DNA from: a bacterium
GTDB lineage: Bacteria; Ratteibacteria; UBA8468; B48-G9; JAFGKM01
Length of the DNA stretch: 16,996 nucleotides
NCBI GenBank assembly: GCA_026416755.1
Contig: JAOAEP010000023.1
Coordinates: forward strand, 1-16,996
Direction: 5' to 3'
Part shown: positions 1 to 7,382 of the stretch, one piece after another
Layout: each line of letters opens with the position of its first letter
Numbering within the stretch: the first letter of the stretch is position 1
Translations under genes and position numbers: made by a program
The notes under the pieces: model-generated
The model's input: the letters and a program-made list of their open reading frames with translations, nothing else
Database searches by the model: none
Told to the model about the DNA's origin: nothing

Positions 1-354
1 ATTTCTCTTGTGGTTGGTGGAATTGGAATTATGAACATTATGCTTGCAACAGTTACAGAAAGAACAAGGGAAATAGGAATAAGAAGAGCAGTTGGAGCAA
101 AAAGAAGAGATATTATAATTCAATTTTTACTTGAGACGGTAATTTTATCTTCAGTGGGAGGTTTTATTGGGATATTACTTGGTGTCTTAATTCCTAAACT
201 TGTGACAAAATTTGTAGGGATGACAACTGTTATAACATGGTGGTCAATTGTCCTTTCATTTACAATATCTGTTGGAGTTGGAATAACTTTTGGTATTTAT
301 CCTGCAAGAAAGGCTGCATACTTAGACCCAATTCAAGCATTAAGATATGAGTAA
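1..354 (+). CDS. MacB/FtsX-type ABC transporter permease, C-terminal part (5' truncated by window edge)
   Basis: The reading frame is open from base 1 and ends at TAA 352-354, giving about 117 residues that are the C-terminus of a longer protein. It carries the family hallmark GGIGIMNIMLATVTERTREIG followed by IRRAVGAKRRDI, the cytoplasmic loop that couples MacB-type permeases to their ATPase. Two hydrophobic segments follow (roughly residues 40-65 and 80-102), and it ends PARKAAYLDPIQALRYE, the usual C-terminus of these proteins. MacB/LolC/FtsX-family permeases work with an ATP-binding partner in efflux or envelope mechanotransmission; the substrate cannot be read from this fragment. The ATPase and periplasmic domain would lie upstream of the window. 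The GTG at base 10 is internal, not a start. Confidence 0.88.
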   Translation: MSLVVGGIGIMNIMLATVTERTREIGIRRAVGAKRRDIIIQFLLETVILSSVGGFIGILLGVLIPKLVTKFVGMTTVITWWSIVLSFTISVGVGITFGIYPARKAAYLDPIQALRYE

Positions 355-376
355 GTATTAATTCGTTTAAATTTAT

Positions 377-404
377 TTGAAAAAACATTCTATTGTTATA
401 TAAT
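377..404 (+). promoter_or_regulatory. sigma70-like promoter for the acetate-CoA ligase operon
   Basis: TTGAAA (377-382) and TATAAT (399-404) are separated by 16 nt in the 79-nt gap between the ABC permease stop and the ligase start. Transcription would begin near 411, giving a leader of about 23 nt that contains the GGAG ribosome binding site at 421-424. The -10 is a perfect consensus, but AT-rich DNA produces such matches by chance, so this is a prediction. Confidence 0.6.
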
Positions 405-433
405 ATTTACCTTAAAAAAAGGAGAAATGAAAA

Positions 434-2524
434 ATGTTAAAATATTTTTTTACTCCAGAAAATGTATGTTTGATAGGTGCTTCTACAAATCCCGATAAAC
501 TAGGTTTTAAAATTTTAAAAAACTTAATAGAGGGTGGTTATAAAGGTAAAATTTTTCCTGTTAACCCCAAAGCAGATACAATTTTAAATCTTAAAAGTTA
601 TAAAAATGTTTTAGAAATACCTGAAGTTTGTGAATTAGCTATAATTGTAATACCATCTGAATTGGTTTGTGATGTTGCAGAAGAATGTGGGAAAAAGGGA
701 ATAAAAGGTCTTATAGTAATTTCAGCGGGATTTAAAGAAACAGGTCCAGAAGGAAGAAAAAAAGAGGAAAGGTTAAAAGAAATTGTTAGAAAATATAAAA
801 TGCGACTTATTGGTCCAAATTGTTTAGGTGTTATAGATACAAAAAATAAATTAAATGCCTCTTTTGCTTCTGAAATGCCTCTTGAAGGGAAAATTTCATT
901 TATAACACAATCAGGTGCTTTAGGAACTGCTATTTTAGATTGGGCAGTTAAAGAAAATGTTGGTCTTTCTAAATTTATTAGTTTTGGAAACAAGGCAGAT
1001 GTTTCAGAAATTGATTTAATTGAAGAGTTTGAAGATGACTCTGATACAGATGTTATTCTTCTATATCTTGAAGGAGTGAATGATGGAAAAAAGTTTATGG
1101 AAGTTACAAAAAGGGTGAGTAGCAAAAAGCCAATAATTGTTATAAAGTCAGGTAAAACAGAAAAAGGGACAAAAACAGCAAGTTCTCATACAGGTTCATT
1201 ATCAGGTTCTGATACAGCATTTAATTCTGCGATAAAACAATCAGGAGTTATAAGAGCAAATACTGTTGAAGAACTTTTTGATTATGCTTTAATTTTTGCT
1301 TGTCAACCGATTTTAAAAGGCAAAAATATTGGAATTATTACAAATGCAGGTGGTCCAGCAGTAATGGCTGTTGATATGATAGAAGAAATTGGACTTACAT
1401 TGGCTGAGTTTTCAACAGAAACTACTGAAAAACTGAAAAATTTTCTGCCATCTGCTTCAAACATATCCAATCCCGTTGACATTCTTGGAGATGCACAAGC
1501 AGATAGATATGAAAGAGCAATTGAATTTGTAATTTCTGATGATAAAGTAGATGGTATTATTGTGATTTTAACGCCTCAAGTAACAACTCAGATAAAAGAA
1601 ACAGCAGAGTGTATTGCTAAAACATCAAAGAAATATAATAAACCAGTAATTACGTGTTTTATGGGTGGAAAGAGAGTTGAAGAAGGGATTAAAATTTTAA
1701 AAGAAAACAAAATTCCAAATTACTTTTCACCTGAAAGAGCCATAATTTCTCTAAAGGCAATGTATGATTACTGGAGAAATTTAAATGAAAAGCCAAAAGG
1801 TAAAGTAATCAAATTTAAAGTTGAAAAAGAAAAGGTTCAGGAAAAAATAAATTATTTCAAAAATCAAAAAATTAACACTATAGGAGATATTGAAGGGAGG
1901 GGAATACTTTCATTATATGGTATAAATGTTATAAATTCTTTTTTGGCAAAAGATGAAAATGAATGTGCAGAGTTTTTAAAAGAAAATGATGGTGTTTATG
2001 TAATGAAACTTGTCTCTCCTGATATAATTCATAAAACAGAAGCAGGGGGTATTAAATTAAATATTACAAATTCTGAAGAAGCAAAAAGAGCGTTTTTAGA
2101 AATTATAAATTCAGCAAAAAAATATAAACCAGATGTAAAAATTATAGGTGTTCAAATTCAACCGATGATAAAAAATGGGGTTGAGGTTATTATTGGAATA
2201 AATAAAGATATCCAATTTGGACATTTAATTATGTTTGGTTTAGGAGGAATATATGTAGAATTATTGAAAGATGTTTCTTTTAGATTAATTCCAATTACAG
2301 ATATTGATGCTAATAACATGATAGATGAGATAAAAACGAGTAAAATTTTAAAAGGTTTCAGAAATATACCCAAAATGGATATAGAGGCAATTAAAGAAAC
2401 ATTATTAAGAGTTTCTCAACTTATATTAGATTTTCCAGAAATAAAAGAGATGGATATAAATCCATTAGTTGTAAAAGAAAAAGGTTGTACTGCTGTTGAT
2501 GTAAGATTTTCTTTTGAATTTTAA
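434..2524 (+). CDS. Acetate-CoA ligase (ADP-forming), fused alpha-beta subunits
   Basis: Predicted to catalyse acetyl-CoA + ADP + Pi to acetate + CoA + ATP, the substrate-level phosphorylation step of acetate-producing anaerobes. The 696 residues match fused NDP-forming acyl-CoA synthetases: CoA-binding Rossmann domain (about 1-130, LIGASTNPDKLG at 13-24), succinyl-CoA-ligase-like domains (about 145-445, with GPNCLG and ITQSGALGT), then an ATP-grasp domain (about 470-690, with FGLGGIYVE and EMDINPL). The phosphorylatable histidine is His252 in SSHTGSLSG, and Glu213 in LEGVNDG lies 39 residues earlier, the spacing I recall for Glu218/His257 of characterised archaeal alpha subunits. His533 in SPDIIHKTEAGG corresponds to the beta-subunit swinging-loop histidine. 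Start ATG follows AAAAAAAGGAG. The acyl substrate could be broader than acetate. POR in the same window supports acetyl-CoA. Confidence 0.92.
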   Translation: MLKYFFTPENVCLIGASTNPDKLGFKILKNLIEGGYKGKIFPVNPKADTILNLKSYKNVLEIPEVCELAIIVIPSELVCDVAEECGKKGIKGLIVISAGFKETGPEGRKKEERLKEIVRKYKMRLIGPNCLGVIDTKNKLNASFASEMPLEGKISFITQSGALGTAILDWAVKENVGLSKFISFGNKADVSEIDLIEEFEDDSDTDVILLYLEGVNDGKKFMEVTKRVSSKKPIIVIKSGKTEKGTKTASSHTGSLSGSDTAFNSAIKQSGVIRANTVEELFDYALIFACQPILKGKNIGIITNAGGPAVMAVDMIEEIGLTLAEFSTETTEKLKNFLPSASNISNPVDILGDAQADRYERAIEFVISDDKVDGIIVILTPQVTTQIKETAECIAKTSKKYNKPVITCFMGGKRVEEGIKILKENKIPNYFSPERAIISLKAMYDYWRNLNEKPKGKVIKFKVEKEKVQEKINYFKNQKINTIGDIEGRGILSLYGINVINSFLAKDENECAEFLKENDGVYVMKLVSPDIIHKTEAGGIKLNITNSEEAKRAFLEIINSAKKYKPDVKIIGVQIQPMIKNGVEVIIGINKDIQFGHLIMFGLGGIYVELLKDVSFRLIPITDIDANNMIDEIKTSKILKGFRNIPKMDIEAIKETLLRVSQLILDFPEIKEMDINPLVVKEKGCTAVDVRFSFEF

Positions 2525-2536
2525 AAGGGAGGAGTT

Positions 2537-2860
2537 ATGATAGAAGGAAAGATTGTAAAGGTAAGGTTTAAAAAATATTATACTGACCAGAGATTATGGG
2601 TTTTTATAGGAAAAGTTTTGAAATTCACAGAAAACTGGATAATGATAGAAGGTAAAGGTATAATCGTAATGAAAGGAAAAATGTCTCCCGTAGATATAGA
2701 TAGAGAGAAAAGAATTATACTTATTCCAAGAGAAAATATTTCTCATATAAGAATTTTACCTGATGACTTTAATATTGATGAAATTGAAGTAATAACAGAA
2801 GGATTAAGAATCTTTGTGAAAGTTAAAAATGGCCCAGATACGAGCATAAGTGAAATTTAA
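2537..2860 (+). CDS. Small conserved-looking beta-rich protein, possibly Sm-like fold
   Basis: A 107-residue soluble protein with no signal peptide or membrane segment. It starts 12 nt after the ligase stop behind GGGAGGAG, so it is almost certainly co-transcribed with its neighbours. Most of it alternates hydrophobic and charged residues in short strands. The stretch WVFIGKVLKFTENWIMIEG (21-39) followed by ILIPRENISHIRIL (61-74) resembles the strand pattern of Sm/LSm-like barrels, where a small barrel ends in a 'IPxxxIxxIxIL' strand. This is pattern recognition, not a family assignment. It sits between an acyl-CoA synthetase and a Gfo/Idh/MocA oxidoreductase, but neither suggests its job. 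RNA binding or oligomer scaffolding would be the consequence if the Sm-like reading is right. Confidence 0.75.
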   Translation: MIEGKIVKVRFKKYYTDQRLWVFIGKVLKFTENWIMIEGKGIIVMKGKMSPVDIDREKRIILIPRENISHIRILPDDFNIDEIEVITEGLRIFVKVKNGPDTSISEI

Positions 2861-2878
2861 GAAACAAGGAGGATAATT

Positions 2879-3931
2879 ATGAAGAATGGAAAATATTTAA
2901 TAGGTTTTATTGGTTTTGGAGGTATTGCAAGAGGTCCTCATTATTCTGGTTGGAAAAAATTACCTGATGTTGAAGTTTTTGGGATTTCTGATCCTTCAGA
3001 GGCAGTAAGAAAATTTGCTAAAGATGAACTTGGAATAAAATATGTTTTTGAAAACTATGAGGACTTATTGAAAATTGAAGAAATTGATATTATTGACATT
3101 TGTGCTCCAAATGCAATTCATTTTCCAGCAACAATTGCATCTTTAAAAGCAGGAAAGCATGTATTATGTGAAAAACCCCTTGCGATAAGTAAGAAAGAAG
3201 TTGAAGGGATGATAAAAGAAGCAAAAAAAGCAAAGAAAAAATTAATGGCAGCACAACATATGAGATTTATGAAAGAGTCAGTTGCTTTAAAAAGGTTAAT
3301 TGATAATGGAGAACTTGGGGAAATTTATTTTGCAGTTGCTTATGCTTTAAGAAGAAGACATCTACCAACAAGTCCCACATTCATAGACAAATCTCTTTCA
3401 GGTGGGGGACCAATGTTTGATATTGGAGTTCATATTCTTGATTTAACTTATTGGTTTATGGGTTGTCCCAAAGTTCATTCTGTAAAAGGAATAACCTTTA
3501 CAAAACTTGCAAAAAGAAAAGATATAAAAGGTCTTTGGGGAGAATGGGATAGAGAAAAATATAATGTTGAGGATTTTGCTTCTGGATTTGTAAGATTTTA
3601 TGACGATAAAGCATTAAACTTAACCTGTAGTTTTCTCGCAAATATGGAAAAAATAGATGATTTTTCAACAACCTTGTTTGGAACAGAAGGTGGAATAAAA
3701 TGGCCCAATGGTAAACTTGCAAAAGAAAAGAATGGGATTTTACAGGATATTGAATTGAAATTAGATGTCTTACCCAATGTGGCTCCTCATCATGAAGAAA
3801 TAAGAGTATTTTTGGAATGTGTAAAAGAAGATAAAGAAGTTCCTGTAAAACCAGAAGAAAGTTTAGAAGTAATAAAAATACTTGAAGCAATATATATAAG
3901 TTCAGAAACAGGTAAAGAAGTTATTTTTTAA
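2879..3931 (+). CDS. Gfo/Idh/MocA family NAD(P)-dependent oxidoreductase
   Basis: A 350-residue cytoplasmic dehydrogenase of the glucose-fructose oxidoreductase/inositol dehydrogenase family, which oxidises or epimerises sugars, inositols and their derivatives using NAD(P). The N-terminal Rossmann fold shows GFGGIA (12-17) and ICAPNAIHF (74-82). The family signature CEKPLA (97-102) supplies the catalytic Lys99, and GGGPMFDIGVHILDL gives Asp181 and His185 at the usual active-site positions. Length is typical. Start ATG follows AAGGAGG at 2867-2873. It is the third gene of the ligase operon, 18 nt after the small beta-rich protein. Its stop is 2 nt from the stop of the convergent hydrolase gene. 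Substrate cannot be predicted; the hydrolase cluster opposite hints at carbohydrate-derivative catabolism, which is inference. Confidence 0.9.
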   Translation: MKNGKYLIGFIGFGGIARGPHYSGWKKLPDVEVFGISDPSEAVRKFAKDELGIKYVFENYEDLLKIEEIDIIDICAPNAIHFPATIASLKAGKHVLCEKPLAISKKEVEGMIKEAKKAKKKLMAAQHMRFMKESVALKRLIDNGELGEIYFAVAYALRRRHLPTSPTFIDKSLSGGGPMFDIGVHILDLTYWFMGCPKVHSVKGITFTKLAKRKDIKGLWGEWDREKYNVEDFASGFVRFYDDKALNLTCSFLANMEKIDDFSTTLFGTEGGIKWPNGKLAKEKNGILQDIELKLDVLPNVAPHHEEIRVFLECVKEDKEVPVKPEESLEVIKILEAIYISSETGKEVIF

Positions 3932-3933
3932 TA

Positions 3934-4554
3934 TTATCTTTCAATTTTTAAAATTTCTACTTTTGAATTTAAAACAAAAGAAGAAAATAGTTTTACATCT
4001 TTATCTGAACCAACTATATCTCCATAATGATAAGGAATTGCAATTTGAGGTTTGATTGTATTAATAGCATTTGCGGCTTCTTCTGCAGTCATAGTATATG
4101 TGCCTCCAATAGGAACTATTGCAACATCTACTTTTATCTCTTTCATTTCAGGAACAAAATCAGTATCTCCTGCGATATAAATTTTCTTCCCCTCAATTTC
4201 AATTATATATCCACACCAATTATTACTCTTTGGATGAAAATTTTTATTCACATTATATGCAGGTATTGCTCTCACTTTACACCAATTTAAATTTACTTCT
4301 TGTCCAGGTTTAATTTCTATTTTTTCTCCTAATTTAATTTTTAATATATCATGTGGCCCTATAATAACAGAATCATTTTTTATAACCTTATTTATATCAT
4401 CAGGGCTAAAATGGTCATAATGAGAATGGGTTATGAGAATTAAGTCACCTTTTGGCTGGTCTTTTATAAGTTTCCAAGGGTCAATATAAATATTTTTCCC
4501 ACCAATTGTAATTAAAATAGAAGCATGTCCTAACCATCTTATATATTCTACCAT
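3934..4554 (-). CDS. Metallo-beta-lactamase-fold metal-dependent hydrolase (UlaG-like)
   Basis: A 206-residue cytoplasmic hydrolase. It has the short UlaG/UPF0173-type layout: WLGHAS near the N-terminus (His10), IYIDPW (strand with Asp25), the metal-binding motif THSHYDHFSPDD (His43, His45, Asp47, His48), AGDTDF with the bridging aspartate, and PYHYGD near the C-terminus. Relatives include L-ascorbate-6-phosphate lactonase and various phosphodiesterase- or lactonase-like enzymes; the substrate here is unknown. An in-frame ATG at 4572 would add six residues, but the perfect ribosome binding site AAAGGAGGTG lies inside those codons, so I place the start at 4554. It is last in the minus-strand cluster but has a promoter candidate of its own (4577-4606). 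Confidence 0.88.
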   Translation of the reverse strand: MVEYIRWLGHASILITIGGKNIYIDPWKLIKDQPKGDLILITHSHYDHFSPDDINKVIKNDSVIIGPHDILKIKLGEKIEIKPGQEVNLNWCKVRAIPAYNVNKNFHPKSNNWCGYIIEIEGKKIYIAGDTDFVPEMKEIKVDVAIVPIGGTYTMTAEEAANAINTIKPQIAIPYHYGDIVGSDKDVKLFSSFVLNSKVEILKIER

Positions 4555-4559
4555 TTTTT

Positions 4560-4606
4560 CACCTCCTTTCATTCTTATATTACTCTGATTTTCTTTTATA
4601 AGTCAA
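4560..4606 (-). promoter_or_regulatory. Promoter and ribosome binding site that fix the start of the UlaG-like hydrolase
   Basis: On the minus strand TTGACT (4606-4601) and TAATAT (4582-4577) are 18 nt apart. The expected transcription start is near 4570, directly upstream of AAAGGAGGTG (4569-4560), which is an extended match to the 16S rRNA tail. The ATG at 4572 would lie outside the transcript and the ATG at 4554 sits 5 nt after the ribosome binding site. Hence the shorter start, and a transcript separate from the upstream esterase gene. Confidence 0.5.
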
Positions 4607-4622
4607 ATTTTTCTTTTATCAT

Positions 4623-5684
4623 TCAATTCACAAAATAATAATATAAGAGATAAGCAAGAATTAATTTTCCATATTCGTTTGCATGAACTTGATCTCTTAA
4701 AAAGAATTCATAGGGTAAGTTTGAATTTTTTATATATTCACCCCAGTATTTTTCAATATCAAAAAATTCAACTTTCTCTTCTTCTGCAAGTTTTTTTAAT
4801 TTGTCTCTATAAGTATTTTCAACAATTTCATAAGTCCATTCATAATTTGTCCTTGGGTCACCTTCTTTTCCAACTGCTTTACTCATGACAATTATTTCTA
4901 AATTCTGTTTCTCTCTTGCCTTTCTTATCACATTTCTTATTGCTTCTGTATCATCTCTATTACTAATTCCACCAATTATTAAAAGGTCCGGATTATAATC
5001 AAGAACATATTCCTTTACTCTATTTTCTTTTTCATAATACCAACAACCAGTTCCACCTCTTACAGAAGTTATAATTTCTATTTTTGCTCTTGGATAGGAA
5101 GTTTTAATTAAAACATCATAAAAAGAATTTCCAATATCATTAATTATACTATCTCCCAACATTACAATTCTAATTTTTTCTCCTTTTTTTAATTTCTCTA
5201 TTGTTTTTGGTATATACATCTTTTTAACTTCAAATTTTTTAACTTCAGGGATTTTCTTTTTCATCTCATTTAAGTGATTTATTATCATTTTATCTGATGC
5301 CTTTTTTATAATTACATTTTTTATCTTAAAAGGATACTTTTCTTTTCCAATCACTTGAAAGATAACTTTTCCATATTTTGCCTTACACTTCCCTCTAAAA
5401 TAAAATTGATTTTTAACAAATTCCTTACTTCCATCAAAACTTGAATAATTATCTGCTATTAGTTGATTTTTATTTTCATCAAAAAATACTATTGCCCAAT
5501 AATTTTTAGTTGGAGAAAGTGATTCAAAACTCAACTCATAATATTCAAATTCATTAATAGGAAACAATATACTTTCCCATTTTCCTTCTTCAACAATTAC
5601 TTCATTTTCATATTTATATACAACTTTTGGGATTTTTAAACCAATTATTAAAGAAAAAATTATTATAATCCAAATCTTTTCCAT
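4623..5684 (-). CDS. SGNH/GDSL-type esterase with N-terminal signal anchor and beta-rich domain
   Basis: A 353-residue protein predicted to be exported or membrane-anchored: residues 4-16 are a hydrophobic helix (IWIIIIFSLIIGL). Residues 20-130 are strand-rich and look like a jelly-roll or carbohydrate-binding accessory domain, without a recognisable family. The catalytic domain (about 168-353) has the SGNH blocks: VMLGDSIIND with nucleophile Ser179, RGGTG with Gly210/211, GGISN with Asn242, and DQVHANEYG with Asp331 and His334. Such enzymes commonly deacylate polysaccharides or oligosaccharides, so release of acetate from an envelope or external glycan is plausible, but this is inference. 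Start ATG follows GAGG, 19 nt after the upstream amidohydrolase stop, so the two are probably co-transcribed. Confidence 0.85.
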   Translation of the reverse strand: MEKIWIIIIFSLIIGLKIPKVVYKYENEVIVEEGKWESILFPINEFEYYELSFESLSPTKNYWAIVFFDENKNQLIADNYSSFDGSKEFVKNQFYFRGKCKAKYGKVIFQVIGKEKYPFKIKNVIIKKASDKMIINHLNEMKKKIPEVKKFEVKKMYIPKTIEKLKKGEKIRIVMLGDSIINDIGNSFYDVLIKTSYPRAKIEIITSVRGGTGCWYYEKENRVKEYVLDYNPDLLIIGGISNRDDTEAIRNVIRKAREKQNLEIIVMSKAVGKEGDPRTNYEWTYEIVENTYRDKLKKLAEEEKVEFFDIEKYWGEYIKNSNLPYEFFLRDQVHANEYGKLILAYLLYYYFVN

Positions 5685-5703
5685 TTTTCCCTCATGTTTC
5701 TAC

Positions 5704-6501
5704 TTAAGTATATTTTTTTAAAAGATAAAAAGCGTTAAGATATAAAATTTTTTTAATTTCATTTTCAGAAAGACCTGCTCCAAAAAGGGATGCAATATAA
5801 TAGTGGTGATTAAACCAAGGAAAGTCAGTTCCATAAAGAATTCTATCAGAGCCAATTTTTTCAATAAATTTTTCAAGAACACCTCTTTCATCTATTACAG
5901 CACATAATTCAAGATACACATTTTCATAATTCTTAACAATTTCAATTGCTTTATCCCAACAATTATGTAAAGAATGTCCTAAAATTAATTTTAATTTTCT
6001 ATACTTTTTAAGAATTTTTTCAACTTCATTTTCACCATTATAAAAACTTCCACCCCAAGTATGTGTTAAAATTATACTTTTATTTTCCTCTGCATATTCA
6101 AAAACAATCTGGTATCTTTTATTTGAAAGGGGCACTCTATGATAATCTGGAAGTAGTTTAAAACCAACATATACATCTTTAAGTTTATCATAACTATTAA
6201 TATCATTTTTTATATTATTCTGATAATGTGGATTTATTGAGCAATAACCTCTAAATTTATCTGGGTATTTCTTAACAATTTCAATTACAACTTTATTTCC
6301 TATATCTGGATTAAAGAGAGAATAATGATGAGCAAATACACATAATTTGACTCCTACACTTTCCATTCTTTCTATCATTTTTTCTGGTTCAATATAGGGC
6401 AAATGACTTCCATAAAAAAATCCCATATGGCAGTGAACGTCAATAACCGGAAAACTTTCTATTTTTCCATTTTTTAAAAACTCTTCCCAAAGTTTATTCA
6501 T
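5704..6501 (-). CDS. Amidohydrolase-2 family metal-dependent hydrolase or decarboxylase (intact active site)
   Basis: A 265-residue cytoplasmic TIM-barrel enzyme of the amidohydrolase-related family that includes ACMSD-type decarboxylases and lactone hydrolases. Metal and catalytic positions are all visible: DVHCHMG (His23, His25), GFKLLP (Lys115), ILTHTWGG (His147), LILGHS (His176) and YGTDFPW (Asp226). The end of the barrel is followed by a helix typical of the family (LSENEIKKILYLNAFYLL). The substrate is unknown. Upstream by 43 nt lies a homologue that has lost these residues, and downstream by 19 nt an SGNH esterase, so the three form a likely operon for turnover of an organic acid, lactone or acylated sugar. 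Start ATG has AAGGG upstream. Confidence 0.87.
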   Translation of the reverse strand: MNKLWEEFLKNGKIESFPVIDVHCHMGFFYGSHLPYIEPEKMIERMESVGVKLCVFAHHYSLFNPDIGNKVVIEIVKKYPDKFRGYCSINPHYQNNIKNDINSYDKLKDVYVGFKLLPDYHRVPLSNKRYQIVFEYAEENKSIILTHTWGGSFYNGENEVEKILKKYRKLKLILGHSLHNCWDKAIEIVKNYENVYLELCAVIDERGVLEKFIEKIGSDRILYGTDFPWFNHHYYIASLFGAGLSENEIKKILYLNAFYLLKKYT

Positions 6502-6544
6502 ATTTAATTTCCCTTATAATCCTTTCAATATTTTTATAAGCAAT

Positions 6545-7255
6545 TTATACTTTATCACCTTTACTTATTTTTGCATGAGTAAGTTGTGCTATTGAACTTT
6601 CAAAATATCTTTCTGGAAAACCAGAACCAAAAACAATCCTTTCTGCACCGAATTTTTTAACTGTTTCCTCTAAACTCCCCTCATTCAATGAAAGTAAACT
6701 TGATTCAAGATAAACATTAGGAAATTTTTCAAGTAATGGCCAAGTAAATCTATCTGTATTCCACATTCCAGTATTACATAAAATACATGTTAACTTTGGA
6801 AAATCAGATAATATTGAGTATACATCTCTGTAATCAACTGAAAAACCACTCATTACATCTAAAAAAATAGGGAATTTTCTATTCTCAAGTTCTGCTAAAA
6901 ATTCTCCAAAACTTATTTTACTTAATATAAAATTATGTTTTTTGGGGAAAAAATTAAAACCAACTATTTTTTTCTCTTTAAGTTCTTTAAAAGAATAGAT
7001 TTTTATCTCATCTGTTTGAAATGGTAAAAGTGTTAAAACACCATAAAATTGTTCTTTATTTGAAATTTCTTTTATTAATTTTTCATTTCCAATTTGTGGA
7101 TGAACATCTCTTTGGGAAATATCCCAAACAATTGCTTTTTCAATATTTAGAAAAGACATTTTTTCCATAGTTTCTTCAACTGTCACAGATATGTTTTTTT
7201 CATCATTCATAGGTTTACCAATCCAGATATTCACATCAAAAAACTTACAATCCAT
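6545..7255 (-). CDS. Amidohydrolase-2-like protein lacking the metal-binding residues (probable pseudoenzyme)
   Basis: A 236-residue homologue of the adjacent amidohydrolase. The fold markers survive: FFDVNIWIG at the first strand, VGFNFFP, FPNVYLES, and AERIVFGSGFPERYF near the end. The expected ligands do not: the HxH pair is Asn9 and Trp11, the barrel histidines are Asp133 and Asn161, and the terminal aspartate of GTDFP is Gly212. The frame is intact with no stops, so it looks maintained as a protein, not decayed. Roles for such proteins include a regulatory or structural partner of the active paralogue, or a fresh active site; none is shown. An ATG at 7270 would add five residues but has no ribosome binding site, whereas AAAGAAGGA precedes 7255. 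Confidence 0.8.
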   Translation of the reverse strand: MDCKFFDVNIWIGKPMNDEKNISVTVEETMEKMSFLNIEKAIVWDISQRDVHPQIGNEKLIKEISNKEQFYGVLTLLPFQTDEIKIYSFKELKEKKIVGFNFFPKKHNFILSKISFGEFLAELENRKFPIFLDVMSGFSVDYRDVYSILSDFPKLTCILCNTGMWNTDRFTWPLLEKFPNVYLESSLLSLNEGSLEETVKKFGAERIVFGSGFPERYFESSIAQLTHAKISKGDKV

Positions 7256-7271
7256 TTTTCCTTCTTTCATT

Positions 7272-7332
7272 GTTCTATATATAACAGAACTTTTTCTATT
7301 TATACATTGTCCTTTTTCAATTTATTATATCA
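7272..7332 (-). promoter_or_regulatory. Extended -10 promoter and leader inverted repeat for the minus-strand hydrolase cluster
   Basis: On the minus strand TGATATAAT (7332-7324) is an extended -10 (TG-n-TATAAT), which needs only a weak -35 and here has none recognisable. Transcription would start near 7317. The leader then holds the 5-bp inverted repeat GTTCT/AGAAC (7272-7276 and 7286-7290, 9-nt spacer), an operator-sized element just before the first gene. No regulator gene is nearby to match it. Confidence 0.4.
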
Positions 7333-7354
7333 TTTCAGATTTTATTTGGCGAGT

Positions 7355-7382
7355 TTGACTTAATCTATAAAGAATGTATGAT
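7355..7382 (+). promoter_or_regulatory. Promoter candidate overlapping the first codons of the membrane protein gene
   Basis: TTGACT (7355-7360) and TATGAT (7377-7382) are 16 nt apart. The -10 overlaps the ATG at 7378, and the predicted transcription start (about 7389-7390) falls on the next in-frame ATG at 7390. A second possible -10, TATAAA at 7366-7371, would start transcription near 7378 itself. Either way the first gene of the por operon would have almost no leader, and neither ATG has a GGAG-type site. Confidence 0.45.

Noticed and set aside
598..1125. Long open frame on the minus strand opposite the acetate-CoA ligase
   Set aside because: Antisense to a well-supported gene; low-complexity Ser/Ile/Phe-rich translation, no ribosome binding site, no domain.
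3498..3890. Open frame of 130 codons on the minus strand inside the oxidoreductase gene
   Set aside because: Leu/Phe/Tyr-rich translation typical of antisense AT-rich DNA, and no family motif.
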